In this document: positions 1 to 10,146 of the stretch, one piece after another
How the letters are laid out: each line of letters opens with the position of its first letter
Position numbering within the stretch: position 1 is the first letter of the stretch
NCBI GenBank assembly: GCA_024734495.1
Contig: JALMQS010000070.1
Span: 16,368,306 to 16,432,305, forward strand
Reading direction: 5' to 3'
Length of the DNA: 64,000 bases
From: Forficula auricularia
Lineage: Eukaryota > Arthropoda > Insecta > Dermaptera > Forficulidae
The notes under the pieces: generated by a model
Seen by the model: the letters and a program-made list of their open reading frames with translations, nothing else
What the model was told of the DNA's origin: nothing
The model's database searches: none
Position numbers and translations under genes: made by a program

Positions 1-36
1 ATGTATTTTGTTTAAAAATCTTTTGCAATCGATTTC

Positions 37-625
37 CTAAGTAATTTGATTTAAGTAAAATACCCTTCTTCTTTTGCCCAGAAAATAATTTATAAAGGCT
101 AAATGACAATTTGACAAAGAAAGGGAAGTGATTTCTTTCTTAAATACAGAATGAAGAGTTTGCAAGATATCAAGCAAACTCGCTGGCAGGTTAAAAGGAG
201 TGAATAATAAATCAGAGGAATGCAAGCATCGATGGCATCTTACCTCTTGTTCTAAGACAGATGACTTTGTCAAACATAAATCGTGCGAAAACTTGTAAAA
301 CTCTTTTAAAGCTTTTGCGGAATCACGCACAATCCGACAACTAAAAGAAGACAGCGTTTGTATAATAACTTGCAATGTCTCTAGACAGTTAGTTTTATAC
401 CAGCTGTGCCGCCCCCAGTGGCTCTTATATATGCCGAAGAATGCTAACAACTTGGTCAATATTTCTTCTCCTTCCTCTGTGCACGTTCTTTTGCCATTTT
501 CACCACTGTTATGTTTTCGTGGGACATGAATCGTTGTCGCTGTTTCGTTACTTCTAATTCTATAATAAATAACTTGGAGAGTTGTCAGAGAAAAGTTGGA
601 AAACGACCAGAGTGCGAAACCATCC
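37..625 (-). CDS. Probable terminal coding exon of an unrecognised host gene
   Basis: On the minus strand an open frame runs from an in-frame TAA at 643-645 down to a TAG at 37-39, about 200 codons, which is long for DNA this AT-rich. A pyrimidine-rich acceptor (ttgactttcctcgcag) ends at 626, so I place the exon start at 625; about 195 codons then follow to the stop. The amino-acid composition looks protein-like: a polar, charged segment (HNSGENGKRTCTEEGEE) followed by a leucine-rich, probably helical domain with several Cys and His (for example EVRCHRCLHSSDLL) and a basic end (GKRRR). No signal peptide or membrane segment is obvious. I do not recognise the family. The upstream exons should lie at higher coordinates, but none is clear. 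No AATAAA is seen in the 36 bases left after the stop. It could also be a decayed gene or a fortuitous frame. Confidence 0.42.
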
Positions 626-1922
626 CTGCGAGGAAAGTCAAATTATTCGCTGATGATGGCAGATAAAACAAAACGTCGGGGTAGGGGGGGGGGGGGGCAT
701 TCCAAACCGGTAAAAGCTTAACCGGTTTCACCAGCCAGAGTCTTCTATAGAAATACCAGTAAAATTTTGTATAATTTATTGTTAGTTTGTTAAAAATAAA
801 AAATAAAAATTTCCAGTTTTTATCGATTAAGGTAGTTCTTTTACAAATGAAAAAATTCAAGAAGTCTTTAAAAATTGGAATATAAGTCATGAAAAGCATA
901 ATACACACACTGTTAAAATTTGAAGACCATTTACCACACCAAACATGAAATAATTGCAATTAAAAATGACATTTTTTACATATGGTAGATAGGGAAAGGG
1001 TGGGGGAAATGATGATTATTTTATTTTTTTTCATTGAAGGACTTTCAACTTATTGATGAAAAACTAATATTCGTTCGAATAATATATTCGGAGTAACTTA
1101 AAAAAAAAAAATAGAAATTATTTGCCACGGAGTTTTGATAAAAAAACAAAAAACAAACATATTCTTGCGATTATTTTTAGTGGAGGGGATATAAGCACAA
1201 TGGCTTGGAAACGATCCAGCAAGTATGTATGTATCCATATAGAGATTTCGTAGTGTGAGTGGTACAGTCACGTTAAAAATACATAACCTAAAATTTTCAT
1301 ATTTATAGAGTGGTTACGAGGCTAAAACTTTTTGTGTGGATTGTCACGAAGGAACCTCCTTAACTGTTTTTTTTTAATTTTACCGTAAATGAAATTTTCG
1401 GTTAAATTGCATGTCCTAGTCTAGATGGAGGGGAGAAGAAGAAAATAATAGTAATAAATAAATAAAAAGAATAATAAACACGATAAAGAGAAAGAGGCAC
1501 TTTAAATGATAATTTTCAAGTAATAATAATTTAATACAAGATATAATGCGATATAGTGATGATTAGTGGCCGGTGTTTAGTAATAGGCTTATAATAGGAA
1601 AGGAAAAAACAACAGGACACTCGATAATTAATCAGTATGCTAGGCCTGCCTGCCAGGCGGTCCTAGTAATGAATTCACACAGATAATATACTATTTATAT
1701 ACCTACACGTTAGGCAAGTATGTTCTATATATGCTCATTGTGCTTAAAAATGTCTGGAACAGGGAGGAAAATCATTTTTGTGTCTGTCTGTCTCTCAGTG
1801 TGATTGAATTTCGATACTCATGATAACCCAAGTACAGAAAGTCGTAGAAAGTTTGTTCTTCTATCAAAAAGTTTTTTAATAAGATTGAAGTAATTTTTGA
1901 AGACGGACTGATAAGTAAATTG
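626..1922. other. Non-coding stretch, possible intron of the left-edge gene
   Basis: It holds a G homopolymer (about 684-696), A- and T-rich low complexity and no convincing exon. The open frame on the minus strand at 585-959 has aromatic-rich, repeat-like composition and runs through the poly-G tract, so I do not call it. If 37-625 is a terminal exon this is its preceding intron. Confidence 0.4.
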
Positions 1923-2095
1923 GGAGGCAGTCCAAAATTCAAAAAAAGAAGATAATTTAAACTATCTTATTATTCATAAACCGAAGTATCGGAGGCTTAT
2001 TCCCTGAAGAGAGATATATAAGCCTCCAAAACGTCGGTTTATAAATAAAAAGATAGTTTAAATTATCATCATTTTTTTAATTTTGGACTTCCTCA
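1923..2095 (+). repeat. Foldback unit with degenerate hammerhead-like core
   Basis: The two halves are complementary: GGCAGTCCAAAATTC and ACTATCTTATTATTC on the left answer GATAGTTTAAATTATC and AATTTTGGACTTCC on the right. The centre carries CTGAAGA (2004-2010) and, after a short stem, CAAAACGTC (2027-2035), which is the GAAACGTH ribozyme box with its G changed to C. A second, larger copy of the same family sits at 18520-19105, sharing the flank GGACTGATAAGT and the outer GGCAGTCCAAAA block. I infer a Penelope-related terminal unit that has lost ribozyme activity. Confidence 0.55.
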
Positions 2096-2559
2096 TCAAT
2101 ATCCAATCATTTTTTTTTTTTTTTTTGGAATTTGGAGAACTGATCGGATTTTGAGTTCTAGGATTATAAGATCTGGTTAAAAATATAGAAAACGTAATTT
2201 TTTCCTCAAGATAATTAAAATAAAATTTCAGTATCAAACATCCCTATTAGCTTCTGGGGTTGAAAATCTCAAAGATGTGGGCTTTAAAATTAAAAGGTGG
2301 TCACGGTCCCATTTTCCACGGAACATGCGGAGTACTATATGTTCCAGAGTAAGCTAAAACTTTATTTCCACCATAATTTTTTTGGATTTGTTCCATGCAA
2401 AAGTTTAATTGTTGAAAGAAAATGATTAGATAACAAAGTTTGAAGACAGCTAATATAACAAATTATCACCAGGAAATAATATAAAAGAAACAACAACTAT
2501 TAAATCAACGTTCCTGTGAATGTTTCTGATTTTTCTCTAAATTATTTCTTTTCCTACCA

Positions 2560-2870
2560 AAAATATCCTTTGTTTGTGCTGGAAAGTTTCATCGGCGAAG
2601 GTGAACGTTTTCATTGGTGGGTCTCTACTAATTCTTTTCAACAGATAAAGAAGGGGATGTCGGCCGCGTTTGGCACTTCAAAAGACCATTGTGTGCACAA
2701 AGGGCCTCGAGAACGCCCAACCTTAGCAATCCGTGCCAATCCAATGGACTAACCTAAGATGCGCTCACATTGTACCTTCCTTATCGCTTAATTCTCCGCC
2801 GCTTTCTCAGCCAGAATATCTCTGCTAATTGCCAGTATTTGCCTGAATTAACCGACTCGTTTCCTAATTA
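2560..2870. other. GC-richer single-copy island, nature unknown
   Basis: Base composition rises clearly above the surroundings and there is no second copy in the window. An acceptor-like tract (ctactaattcttttcaacag) ends at 2644 and an open frame of 78 codons (2516-2752, plus) crosses it, but no donor or recognisable protein follows. It could be a small exon, a UTR or a conserved regulatory block. The rest of 2096-3051 shows nothing I can name. Confidence 0.25.
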
Positions 2871-3059
2871 ATATTAATAGAAGATGCGAATTTAACGTAA
2901 CATATTCCCTAAAGCAACCTTAATATGTTCACTTACTTGGGAATAAACAAATTAAGCAAATCTTGTATTTTATTTTTAGTAGAATTATAATCTATAACAC
3001 TTACAGTAAATATTTTTAATTTTATTTATTAAGAGGAAATCAATGGGTATCTTCTACTT

Positions 3060-3719
3060 CAGTGTTTCTCAATCTGGGTTACGCGGAACCCTGGAGTTCC
3101 ACAAAGGGAGATTTGGGGTTCCCCGCGCCTCAATAAAAGAAGTACATAATAGAAAAACAAAAATAGTAGTTTGTAGTATTACCTTATAGTCAAATAAAAC
3201 CATTGATACTTAAGAATGCGCGATTGTTGTCTCAGTGGTACCACTTTTGTTGCTCTAAAGTTCCTTAACTTTCTTATAATACAACGATTACGTTATATTA
3301 GTAACAAAATGAAAACATCATTTAAATTGTTTTATTATTTTTTGTTATTATTGACGTTTGAAATAATATTGCTTTTCAAATAGATGAGAATATTATTTAT
3401 GAGTATACATTAAATGTGTAAAAAACATGACAGATCCGAAAAGTGGATATAGGTATCTCTTACCAAAAAAAATTAATAATAATATTATTCATGAAAATAA
3501 AAATGGTTGGTTAAAATGCAAGTTTTTTATACCCAATTTCCCCAAAATCCAGCAAATTTTTAAAATGTGGCAACACCGACATCGGGGGCGCTATGTTATT
3601 GGAAACTATAAAAGTAGGATGCTGTTGATATTTATATCTAATATTTTAGTGCTAGGGGATTCCTCAGAAATAAATAGAAGTGCAGGGTTCCTCGCTCTAC
3701 AAAAGGTAAAGAAACGCTG
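3060..3719. mobile_element. hAT-like non-autonomous element with perfect 8-bp target duplication
   Basis: The left end is CAGTGTTTCTCAATCTGG and the right end read in reverse is CAGCGTTTCTTTACC, a typical hAT-type CAGNGTTTCY terminus. Both sides are flanked by TTCTACTT (3052-3059 and 3720-3727), an exact 8-bp duplication as hAT transposases make. Subterminal inverted similarity (GGAACCC blocks) is also present. The 660-bp interior has a 100-codon frame (3427-3729) without transposase motifs, so this is a non-autonomous copy mobilised in trans. Confidence 0.85.
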
Positions 3720-3727
3720 TTCTACTT

Positions 3728-4256
3728 GATATAAGATATTTTAGAAAACTTTGTTCATATCGTATGTCAGAAGGGCTGTCGCCTACCTTAAGAATTGATT
3801 CCGAATGCCATCGGGCTACTCCTTTGAGAGAAACAACTTATCTTAAATATATAATCAGCTACTAAATTTCAGTCTCACTGCTCTTTGAAATTTGGTAGCT
3901 TCTGAGTTATCAGAAGTGTTTGATCTCAAAGGATTGCCAATAGCCTCGATAGAAATTTAGGGATTCAAGTTCGTTATCCGAGAGAGCGACTGCCCTTGTG
4001 ACATATATGAACAAATTTAACTAATAATATCTAAGATCAAGAAGAGGACTTCCTCTTTGATTTTCTTTTATGAAATTAACAAATCTGCTATCCTGGGTAT
4101 TATTGCATTTCTAATTTAATTTTTATCTTAGAAAAAAATAAAAATATCGTTAGAGATAGATTTTGTAGGTAGATTCTCTCTGACTTCCAAATAAATTTTG
4201 ATTTGGTTGTGGCAATGAAAGGACAAATTTTTTTTTCCAAAATTCCTTTTTTAATG
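3728..4256. other. Unassigned stretch with one copy of the ATGTCAGAAGG module
   Basis: At about 3762-3812 there is a copy of a roughly 45-bp module beginning TATGTCAGAAGGG that recurs at 13.3, 13.6 and 45.0 kb. The rest is AT-rich and has no gene that I can support. Confidence 0.5.
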
Positions 4257-4264
4257 GAAAGCAT

Positions 4265-4499
4265 CAGTGGCGGTTGGTGAATTTTCAACCAGGGGATGCT
4301 GTCCAAAAAACTACACTTCATTTTTTGAAATTTTATTTTAATTTTCGCTTTTTTAAAATTTCATTGAATACGGCATCATTTTCGTTATTTTTCCAATTTA
4401 ACATTAGTTTTTTTTATGACACTGTATGAAAATACTCTAAATATTTGAAATTTTAGGGATGCGGCGCATCCACAGCATTTATGGACCGCACACGCACTG
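4265..4499. mobile_element. Short hAT-family (CAGTGGCG) element, internally deleted
   Basis: It begins CAGTGGCGGTTGGTGA and ends in CGCACTG. The block AGGGGATGCTGTCC near the left and GGATGCGGCGCATCC near the right are shared with the longer copies at 8420-10138, 33620-36414 and 52317-53324. At 235 bp it keeps only the terminal regions. The flanking octamers (GAAAGCAT and TGGAGCAC) match at only four positions, so the duplication has decayed or one end was rearranged. Confidence 0.7.
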
Positions 4500-4540
4500 T
4501 GGAGCACCTATAGGTCATGTCAAGACAGACCCTTGCATTA

Positions 4541-4562
4541 CCGAAAGAAAGAAAGAAAGAAT
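4541..4562. repeat. (GAAA)n microsatellite
   Basis: About five tandem GAAA units. Confidence 0.85.
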
Positions 4563-4874
4563 TTAGAAAAGGGGTAGAGTCCAAAGTTTATGTGTACTCG
4601 GATCTTGATCAACTGAATGATTAGTTGTAAATTTTTCCAATTTGACGACGATAGGGTGTTGGAAATTGGAGAATTGTGTGCGCGAATGCAAGCTTTTGAG
4701 GGAATTATTTACTTTATTATTATTTTTTTATTGTGAACTTGAACTATAAATAAAGAATTGCATGACATAAAATTTACTAGCAATATCGAGTTCACTATAA
4801 ACTGCTTGGATCTATCAATTAAGCACAACCGTCCTATTTACGTTAGCTACATGTTTTCACAAATATATCTATCA

Positions 4875-5150
4875 TATATATATAATTCTTTGCCTGATAC
4901 ACTCACTCACTCACTCACTCATCATCAAAACAGCCAGAACCACTGGACATAGAAACATGAAATTTAGAGAGGATATTACATCTATGACATAGGGGCTCAC
5001 TAAGAAAGGATTTTTTGAAGAGGGGGCAAAATATTACAAATATATATTACAGACCTAATAATCACATGCCGAGACGCGGCCCGCCAGGGCCACCTGCCCG
5101 GAGGGCCGAGCTGTAGAGGGCGAGCCGTAGGCACGCCTGGAGCAGCTCGT
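4875..5150 (+). mobile_element. Helitron-like element, short copy of a tandem pair
   Basis: It starts with a TA-rich run and ATTCTTTGCCTGATACACTC followed by a (TCAC)n tract, then a block reading CAGCCAGAACCACTGGACAT. It ends with a GC-rich segment whose last 43 bases can form a stem (CGAGCTG at 5107-5113 with CAGCTCG at 5143-5149). A longer copy with the same two ends follows immediately. Head-to-tail duplication, no target duplication and a 3' terminal hairpin are what Helitron-type rolling-circle elements show, but the canonical CTRR end is not present (here CTCGT). No replicase or helicase is encoded. Confidence 0.45.
5107..5149 (+). other. Conserved two-tier stem-loop, copy 1
   Basis: Outer stem CGAGCTG/CAGCTCG (7 bp) encloses GGCGAG and CACGCC around a 7-base loop. 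The inner stem has one mismatch here, but is perfect in copy 2. Confidence 0.6.
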
Positions 5151-6003
5151 ATTATATAAAATTCTTTGCCCGATACACTCACTCACTCACTCACTCATCA
5201 TCAAAACAGCCAGAACCACTGGACATAGAAACATGCAATTTGAAGAGGATATTACATCTATGACATAGGGGCTCACTAAGAAAGGATTTTTTGAAATTCG
5301 ACCCCTAAGGGGGTCAAAGGGGGCAAAGTGTGTTTTCACTGATTATGCGATATCTCTTAAGGACGATAAAATATATACTTGCTTTTTACTTATAAAAATA
5401 CTAAATTAAAATATCTAAAAACATATTTCAGGATTTTTTGAAATTCGACCCCTAAAGGGGTCAAAAGGGGCAAAATATCTTTGCAATGTGTTTACACGAA
5501 TTATGCATTTTCAATTAAGAACGATAAGATATCTACTTGATTTTAACTTAATAAAATTCTAAATACAAATATCTAAAAAGAAATTTCAGGATTTTTTGAA
5601 ATTCGACTCCCAACTATCCAAAATGTGAGTGGGGGCAAAAATTAAAACTCTCTCCGATCTTGATCAAATTTTGTAGAGTTATTCTTTATTACTTTAAGAA
5701 ACTATTCCTATAAAAATCAACTATACTAAATTGACTGTATGGGGGCGAAAGGGGGGGGGGGCAAAATATAGAAATTTTTAGCTTTTTTGTACATTTACTC
5801 TTTAGAAAACTGATAGTTATTTATTTGCAAATATCTAAAAAATAATTTCAACCTCCCAAAATGTGAGTGGGGGCAAAAAATTAATACTCTCTCCGATATA
5901 GATCAAATTTTATAATGTTAGTTTTTAAGACTATATAAAATGTATGCTGTAAAAATCAATAGCCAAAATGAGTGCGTGGGGGCGAAAGAGGGCGCAAAAT
6001 ATT

Positions 6004-6288
6004 CTTCTTCTTCGAGTGCCATACCCGAAACGGGTGTCGGCGCCTCTCCACATATACCTGTGCTGAGTGTGTTTAGTTGTTTTACACAGATATACGGGAC
6101 CTACTTTTTAACGCCGGTTTCGAACGGCTAATTTGAAGAGGTGACTAGGCAATTATACTCTTGGTAGGTTGCCATTACTTTTCCAAGAGGAGGCGACTGC
6201 AAATATCTATCTGCCGAGACTCGGTCTCGAACCAGCGATCTCCGAGTCAGCAACCCGACACTCTATCCACTGACCCACAGTCGCCTCT
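6004..6288 (-). mobile_element. tRNA-derived SINE with (GAA)n tail and 11-bp target duplication
   Basis: Read on the minus strand, the head holds an A-box-like GTGGGTCAGTGGATAGAG and a B box GGTTCGAGACC, spaced as in a tRNA gene. The body runs on to a GAAGAAGAAG tail at 6004-6013. CGCAAAATATT flanks both sides (5993-6003 and 6289-6299). The short Helitron-like copy keeps the uninterrupted site (GGCAAAATATTACA near 5033), which confirms the insertion. The T stem and acceptor stem have decayed, so it is a retroposon and not a tRNA gene. Confidence 0.8.
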
Positions 6289-6357
6289 CGCAAAATATTA
6301 CAGACCTAATAATCACATGCTGAGACGCCGACCGCCAGGGCCACCTGCCCGAAGAGC

Positions 6358-6400
6358 CGAGCTGTAGAGGGCGTGCCGAAGACACGCCTGAAGCAGCTCG
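6358..6400 (+). other. Conserved two-tier stem-loop, copy 2
   Basis: Outer stem CGAGCTG/CAGCTCG and inner stem GGCGTG/CACGCC (6 bp, perfect) around loop CCGAAGA, directly at the 3' end of the Helitron-like copy. A terminal hairpin is a known Helitron feature. Confidence 0.65.
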
Positions 6401-6401
6401 T

Positions 6402-7319
6402 CTAACATAAGACCCGTTGGTTTTTCCACCATCTAACATAATATATTACATTTAGCATTAATCACACATTTTAATGACTCCCTATGGGACATTTTTTCGA
6501 AGAATTCTGGCAGTATTTAGACAAAGTTTTCTTGAGAGTTGTTCATTGACAATGTACGGTACAATAAGATCATTTAATTTTAGACAAAACTTGAAAATCT
6601 AATTTTTTTTAAGAGTTAATCAAGAGAAAAAAAGAAAACTTAGCAGAAATATTTACAAGAAGAGTAAATATTATTTTTATAAACTTTTTGTCGTTAGACA
6701 AAAGTTAAATAATCCAGGAGATGGGTTCTATGTATATGACACCTAATCTTGATTGTAAAATTCTTACCATTAACAAAACATCATGACATTCCCTGTTGGA
6801 ACTCAGAATTTCACTATGTCCGCTGATAAAGAAACAAATGGTATCAAATTAAAGTTTTCATGGGGTCACAGAGACCACATCTCACGGGTTACGGGTTAAT
6901 ACCCAGAACCGCTAGAACACACGAAAGAAAAGATCGATCGAGCAGCAAAGAAGCTTTTAAATTTTTATAACTAAATTCAAGTCTTTTATTTCTTATTTAA
7001 TATGTTGATGATAAAATTATTATAATGAAAGTAAATAAAGTAAAGCTTTTGGATATTATGATATTTGGGTATAATATTAAAATATTACTGATTAGAATAA
7101 TTTTTACTTTGATTATTTATTTATATGGTGTAATAGTCAAAAAGTGTAACGTTGAAAGTTTTTGACAGTCGAAAAATGTTTTTACCATTTTTCTAGTTTA
7201 AAATATCTGTTTTGTTTGTACTTTTTTTAGAAGAAAGAAATTTATAAAGATATTTTGATCCTTAAGTGCTCTTCAAATATATTCTCTTACTATATATTCT
7301 TGTTAATTATATATTTTTG
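6402..7319. other. Unassigned AT-rich stretch
   Basis: Low-complexity AT-rich sequence. A short GC-richer patch near 6870-6930 (CTCACGGGTTACGGGTTAA) has no partner in the window. No gene seen. Confidence 0.5.
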
Positions 7320-7976
7320 AATTATTATTTAACGGGTTATAGTGGTGTCTCACAAAGAGGAAATAAAATTAAAAAAAATTAAAAGGGGGCTTTCATTTCT
7401 CTCTTATTCTACATTTCTCCCCAAAAGGACGCAAACTAGATTTATTAGAATCCCTTGAAATCAAGAAAAGCAATCGCCCGCAATGAACCCATTCTCAATA
7501 ACCAATTAGAAACCACTAAATCAACAATAATTGATCTATTAATAAACCAAATCTAACTGAAATTCATTCATTCCTTACTAAACATTTGTTCTACTGTTCT
7601 CATCTTCGAATTAACCTTGCAAATCCGCTTCTTGTGTCTAAATTTATATATTCTAAAACCCTTAAACAAATTCCTTTGTCCAGACAATTCGTTCAATAAC
7701 CCTTTTTCTACCTGCCACATACCTTTAAATTCAACCACTCAATTCTTTCAACTCCCATTGGCTCACCCCCTCCACTCGCCCTGTACTATAATAACATCGA
7801 TACAATGTAAAATTTTTATATTCAGTGTTCTGTTTAACCTCCTGATGAAGGGTTCATAGCCCGAAATATGTATAGAGATAAATAAAAAATCTCCAAAATA
7901 ATTTAAAAGATTTTTTAATTTTTTTAATTTTATTTCCTCTTTGTGAAACACCACTATAACCCGTTAAATAATAATT
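7320..7976. mobile_element. TIR-bounded element with hammerhead-like core
   Basis: Near-perfect terminal inverted repeats of about 62 bp (7320-7383 and 7914-7976) begin AATTATTATTTAACGGGTTA and contain CACAAAGAGGAAATAAAAT. Inside, at 7842-7866, lie CTGATGA, a GGGTT...AGCCC stem and GAAA, followed by TATGTAT. A short piece of the same terminus recurs at about 45930-45965. A frame of 80 codons (7617-7859) has no recognisable motif. I infer a Penelope-related inverted unit rather than a classical transposon; no flanking duplication is evident. Confidence 0.7.
7842..7885 (+). ncRNA. Hammerhead-ribozyme-like core, AT variant
   Basis: CUGAUGA (7842-7848), stem II GGGUU/AGCCC (one G-U pair), GAAA (7863-7866). 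Stem I is short (CUC/GAG) if cleavage follows UAUA. The nucleotide after GAAA is U instead of C. Core and stem II fit the hammerhead consensus. Activity is untested and uncertain. Confidence 0.5.
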
Positions 7977-8411
7977 CCTTTGTTTAATATGTTTCACTAT
8001 AAACCAACACCGCTTTCCCTAAACTTTATTTATATATTTTTGGATACATGCCCAAAAGGGCTCTGTTGCTTCTAAAATAATTCTCAGAACCCTTGACAAA
8101 AAATAAATAAAAAATGACACTATTAATTATCGAGAATAAATATAATATTTTTGAGCAAAAGAAAGAGCCTTTCTTGACACAAAGGTTAAATAAAAGAAAT
8201 CATATATAACTTGTAGATTATTGTTGAATGTTCCACCAATATTTAATCGATAAACATTTCATAATCACAAACTTGAAAAAGTGGCGCTGATTACATTTGA
8301 AATTTTATTTCTATTACAAAAGGCATAATTTTTGTGAACACATCAACAAATTTGTAATACGAGTACAGCTATGATGTTAATTATCATAATTCAGAATATA
8401 CAAAAAGACAG
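7977..8411. other. Unassigned AT-rich stretch
   Basis: No gene, repeat partner or structured element recognised. Confidence 0.5.
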
Positions 8412-9029
8412 ATGTGTACCAATGGAGTCCGGTCCATCAATGCTGTGGATGCGGCACATCCCTAAAATTTTTAACGTTTAGAGTATTTTCATAAATATAT
8501 AAGGTGGACTTCAAAATTTCAGAAGGAACTTTAAATTTTCAAATTATTATCCGTTATTTCAAATAATAATTTCTATAAAAAACATGTTTTTGTTTTGAAA
8601 AGTCTATTGGTTCTCGAAATGAAATGAAATTGTTACATAGTTTCAAGGGGATATTAAAATGAATGATTTTTCCGAAAAGGGTGCTGATAGAAGGTTTGAA
8701 GTCCCTTACTGGTAGATATATCTTCCAGTTCAAGCATGTCAAAGACAAGTCCAGACGAGTTTTTTAGTCGAATAAAAATTATTCTCGCTGAGGAAGTAAT
8801 AAAATAGTAATAATTCAAAAAAGGAATAAATAAAGATGATTCAAGAATGTTTGGATCAATCCATTTTTAAAAACTCAATATATAAGATCAGAAATAACTA
8901 AAAGTGATATAGACGAGTCATAGCTTGCTTATAGCAATAGAATTAGGAGAAATTTAAGATTTTCTAATAGGACAGGCTGATTCATTGTGGAAGATTGTCG
9001 ATTTCCATCTCAGGGACTGTGGAGTTTAA

Positions 9030-9947
9030 GGGGTTTCGGGATTGTTTATCATTTATATAAGAAAATTCTCAAATATTTACCATCTAATAATTGATATATT
9101 AAATATTTATTCCCGAAAATTTGAAGTTGATCGTCTGTCTCATTACCGAGAAATAAATGATTGTAAATTGTGCTTTTAACATGGAAGTAAATGGACCGAG
9201 CTTTTGAAAGGGCTATAATTTCTATAGAAATTATACTATTTTCAACAAATTTATAGAAATCAATAATTCAACTTTTTTGAATCGAATGATACATTTTTCA
9301 ATAGATTTGACAGTCTAGTTAATTAGTTATTCATAAATCTAAAAATAAAAAGTTATTTTTTTATTTTATTTTTTTATTATAATGATGAGAGAAGGAGTTA
9401 CACCAAAAAGGTGCAACCTCTAAAGGCCTGGGTTGGCCCCTCCAACGTGAAAAGAAGAAGAAAGAATTTTATGGGTTGGGCTGGGGTCGTAGTTATCTGT
9501 GGATACGGGTCTTAAATAGCTGAAGGTTATAAGTTGCGGGAAAGATGGTGGCAGGGAGCGAGTTCCAGCCTCTGGAGGTTATAGGGATAAAAGAGTTGGC
9601 GAAAGCGCTCTTTCGACTTTTATCCAATTTGACAGCGAAGGGGTGCTGAGCGTTAGAAAACCGCGTGCTTCTCGTATTTGCAGCCAACAGAATATAACAA
9701 AAGCACTAGTTCCAACTCTATTTCTTGAAATCGTTTTGTGTTAAATAAATGTTTTTACAATGAGAAAAAATTTATCTCAATATTCTTTTTATTCATATTT
9801 TCAAAACAAAGATTTTTATTCGAAATAACCTCATTATTAACAATTTTTTTATTATTAAAAAACTTAGTAAGCAGGCGTTGTCACTCCGCAGAAATACAAA
9901 AGATTTTTTCGAAGATCAACCTGATAGATAAGCTGTCCCGAACACCC
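9030..9947. mobile_element. TTAA-flanked (piggyBac-type) element nested in the hAT copy
   Basis: Both sides carry TTAA (9026-9029 and 9948-9951). The ends are inverted: GGGGTTTCGGGATTG on the left, GGGTGTTCGGGACAG read inward from the right. The sister hAT copies read straight through this point (GTTTAAGTCAC), giving an internal empty site. TTAA duplication is the hallmark of piggyBac transposition, but the terminus differs from the commonest piggyBac ends, so the family assignment is inferred from the target site. It is 918 bp and encodes nothing but the nested non-LTR piece. Confidence 0.65.
9370..9697 (-). pseudogene. Non-LTR retrotransposon, C-terminal reverse-transcriptase remnant
   Basis: The minus-strand frame 9493-9687 encodes NTRSTRFSNAQHPF, then SFIPITSRGWNSLPA and FKTRIHR. 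This order (basic N-T-R segment, S-F-x-P-x-T-x-x-W-N-S-L-P, then a short F-K helix) is typical of the extreme C-terminus of Jockey/CR1-like non-LTR polyproteins. Only the last 65 residues and the 3' untranslated region down to about 9370 remain; the 5' truncation near 9697 is usual for target-primed reverse transcription. A second copy lies at 30404-30612 and a third 3'-end scrap near 53705-53745. It is not functional. Confidence 0.72.
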
Positions 9948-10146
9948 TTAAGTCACAAGATTTAATTTCTGACACCAATCCTCACTCCTAAAATATATTT
10001 TTTTAAAAATATAATGTTAAATTTGAAAAATAACGAAAACGATGCCGTGTTTGATGAAATTTAGAAAAAAAAGCGAAGTTTAAATAAAATTTCACAAAAT
10101 GAATCCCCTGATTGAAAAGTCACCAACCGCCGCCACTGATGTGTAC

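Larger units (their letters stand above)
5151..6401 (+). mobile_element. Helitron-like element, long copy with internal repeats and SINE insertion
   Basis: The same start (ATATAAAATTCTTTGCCCGA, then TCAC tract at about 5177) and same GC-rich 3' end as the preceding copy. The interior has a repeated block starting GGATTTTTTGAAATTCGA at 5284, 5431 and 5589 (periods about 147 and 158 bp), and another block AATGTGAGTGGGGGCAAAAA at about 5620 and 5858. Its 3' end is interrupted by a SINE at 6004-6288. Without that insertion the end region lines up with the short copy. Confidence 0.45.
8420..10138 (-). mobile_element. hAT-family (CAGTGGCG) element with nested insertions
   Basis: Flanked by an exact 8-bp duplication ATGTGTAC (8412-8419 and 10139-10146). 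Its right end CGCCACTG is the reverse complement of CAGTGGCG and the left end is the decayed CAATGGAGTCCGG. It shares body sequence (for example the segment around AGAGTATTTTCATAAAT, and TCATAGCTTGCTTATA) with copies at 33620-36414 and 52317-53324. A TTAA-flanked element (9030-9947) sits inside it, and that in turn carries a non-LTR fragment. No transposase frame remains. Confidence 0.88.

Noticed and set aside
650..682. CTGATGATGGC...AAAACGTCGG looks like a hammerhead
   Set aside because: No stem II can be formed between the two boxes and GAAA is changed; probably coincidence or an unrecognisable relic.
585..959. 124-codon minus-strand frame
   Set aside because: Low-complexity aromatic composition, runs through a poly-G tract, and overlaps the acceptor of the better exon candidate.
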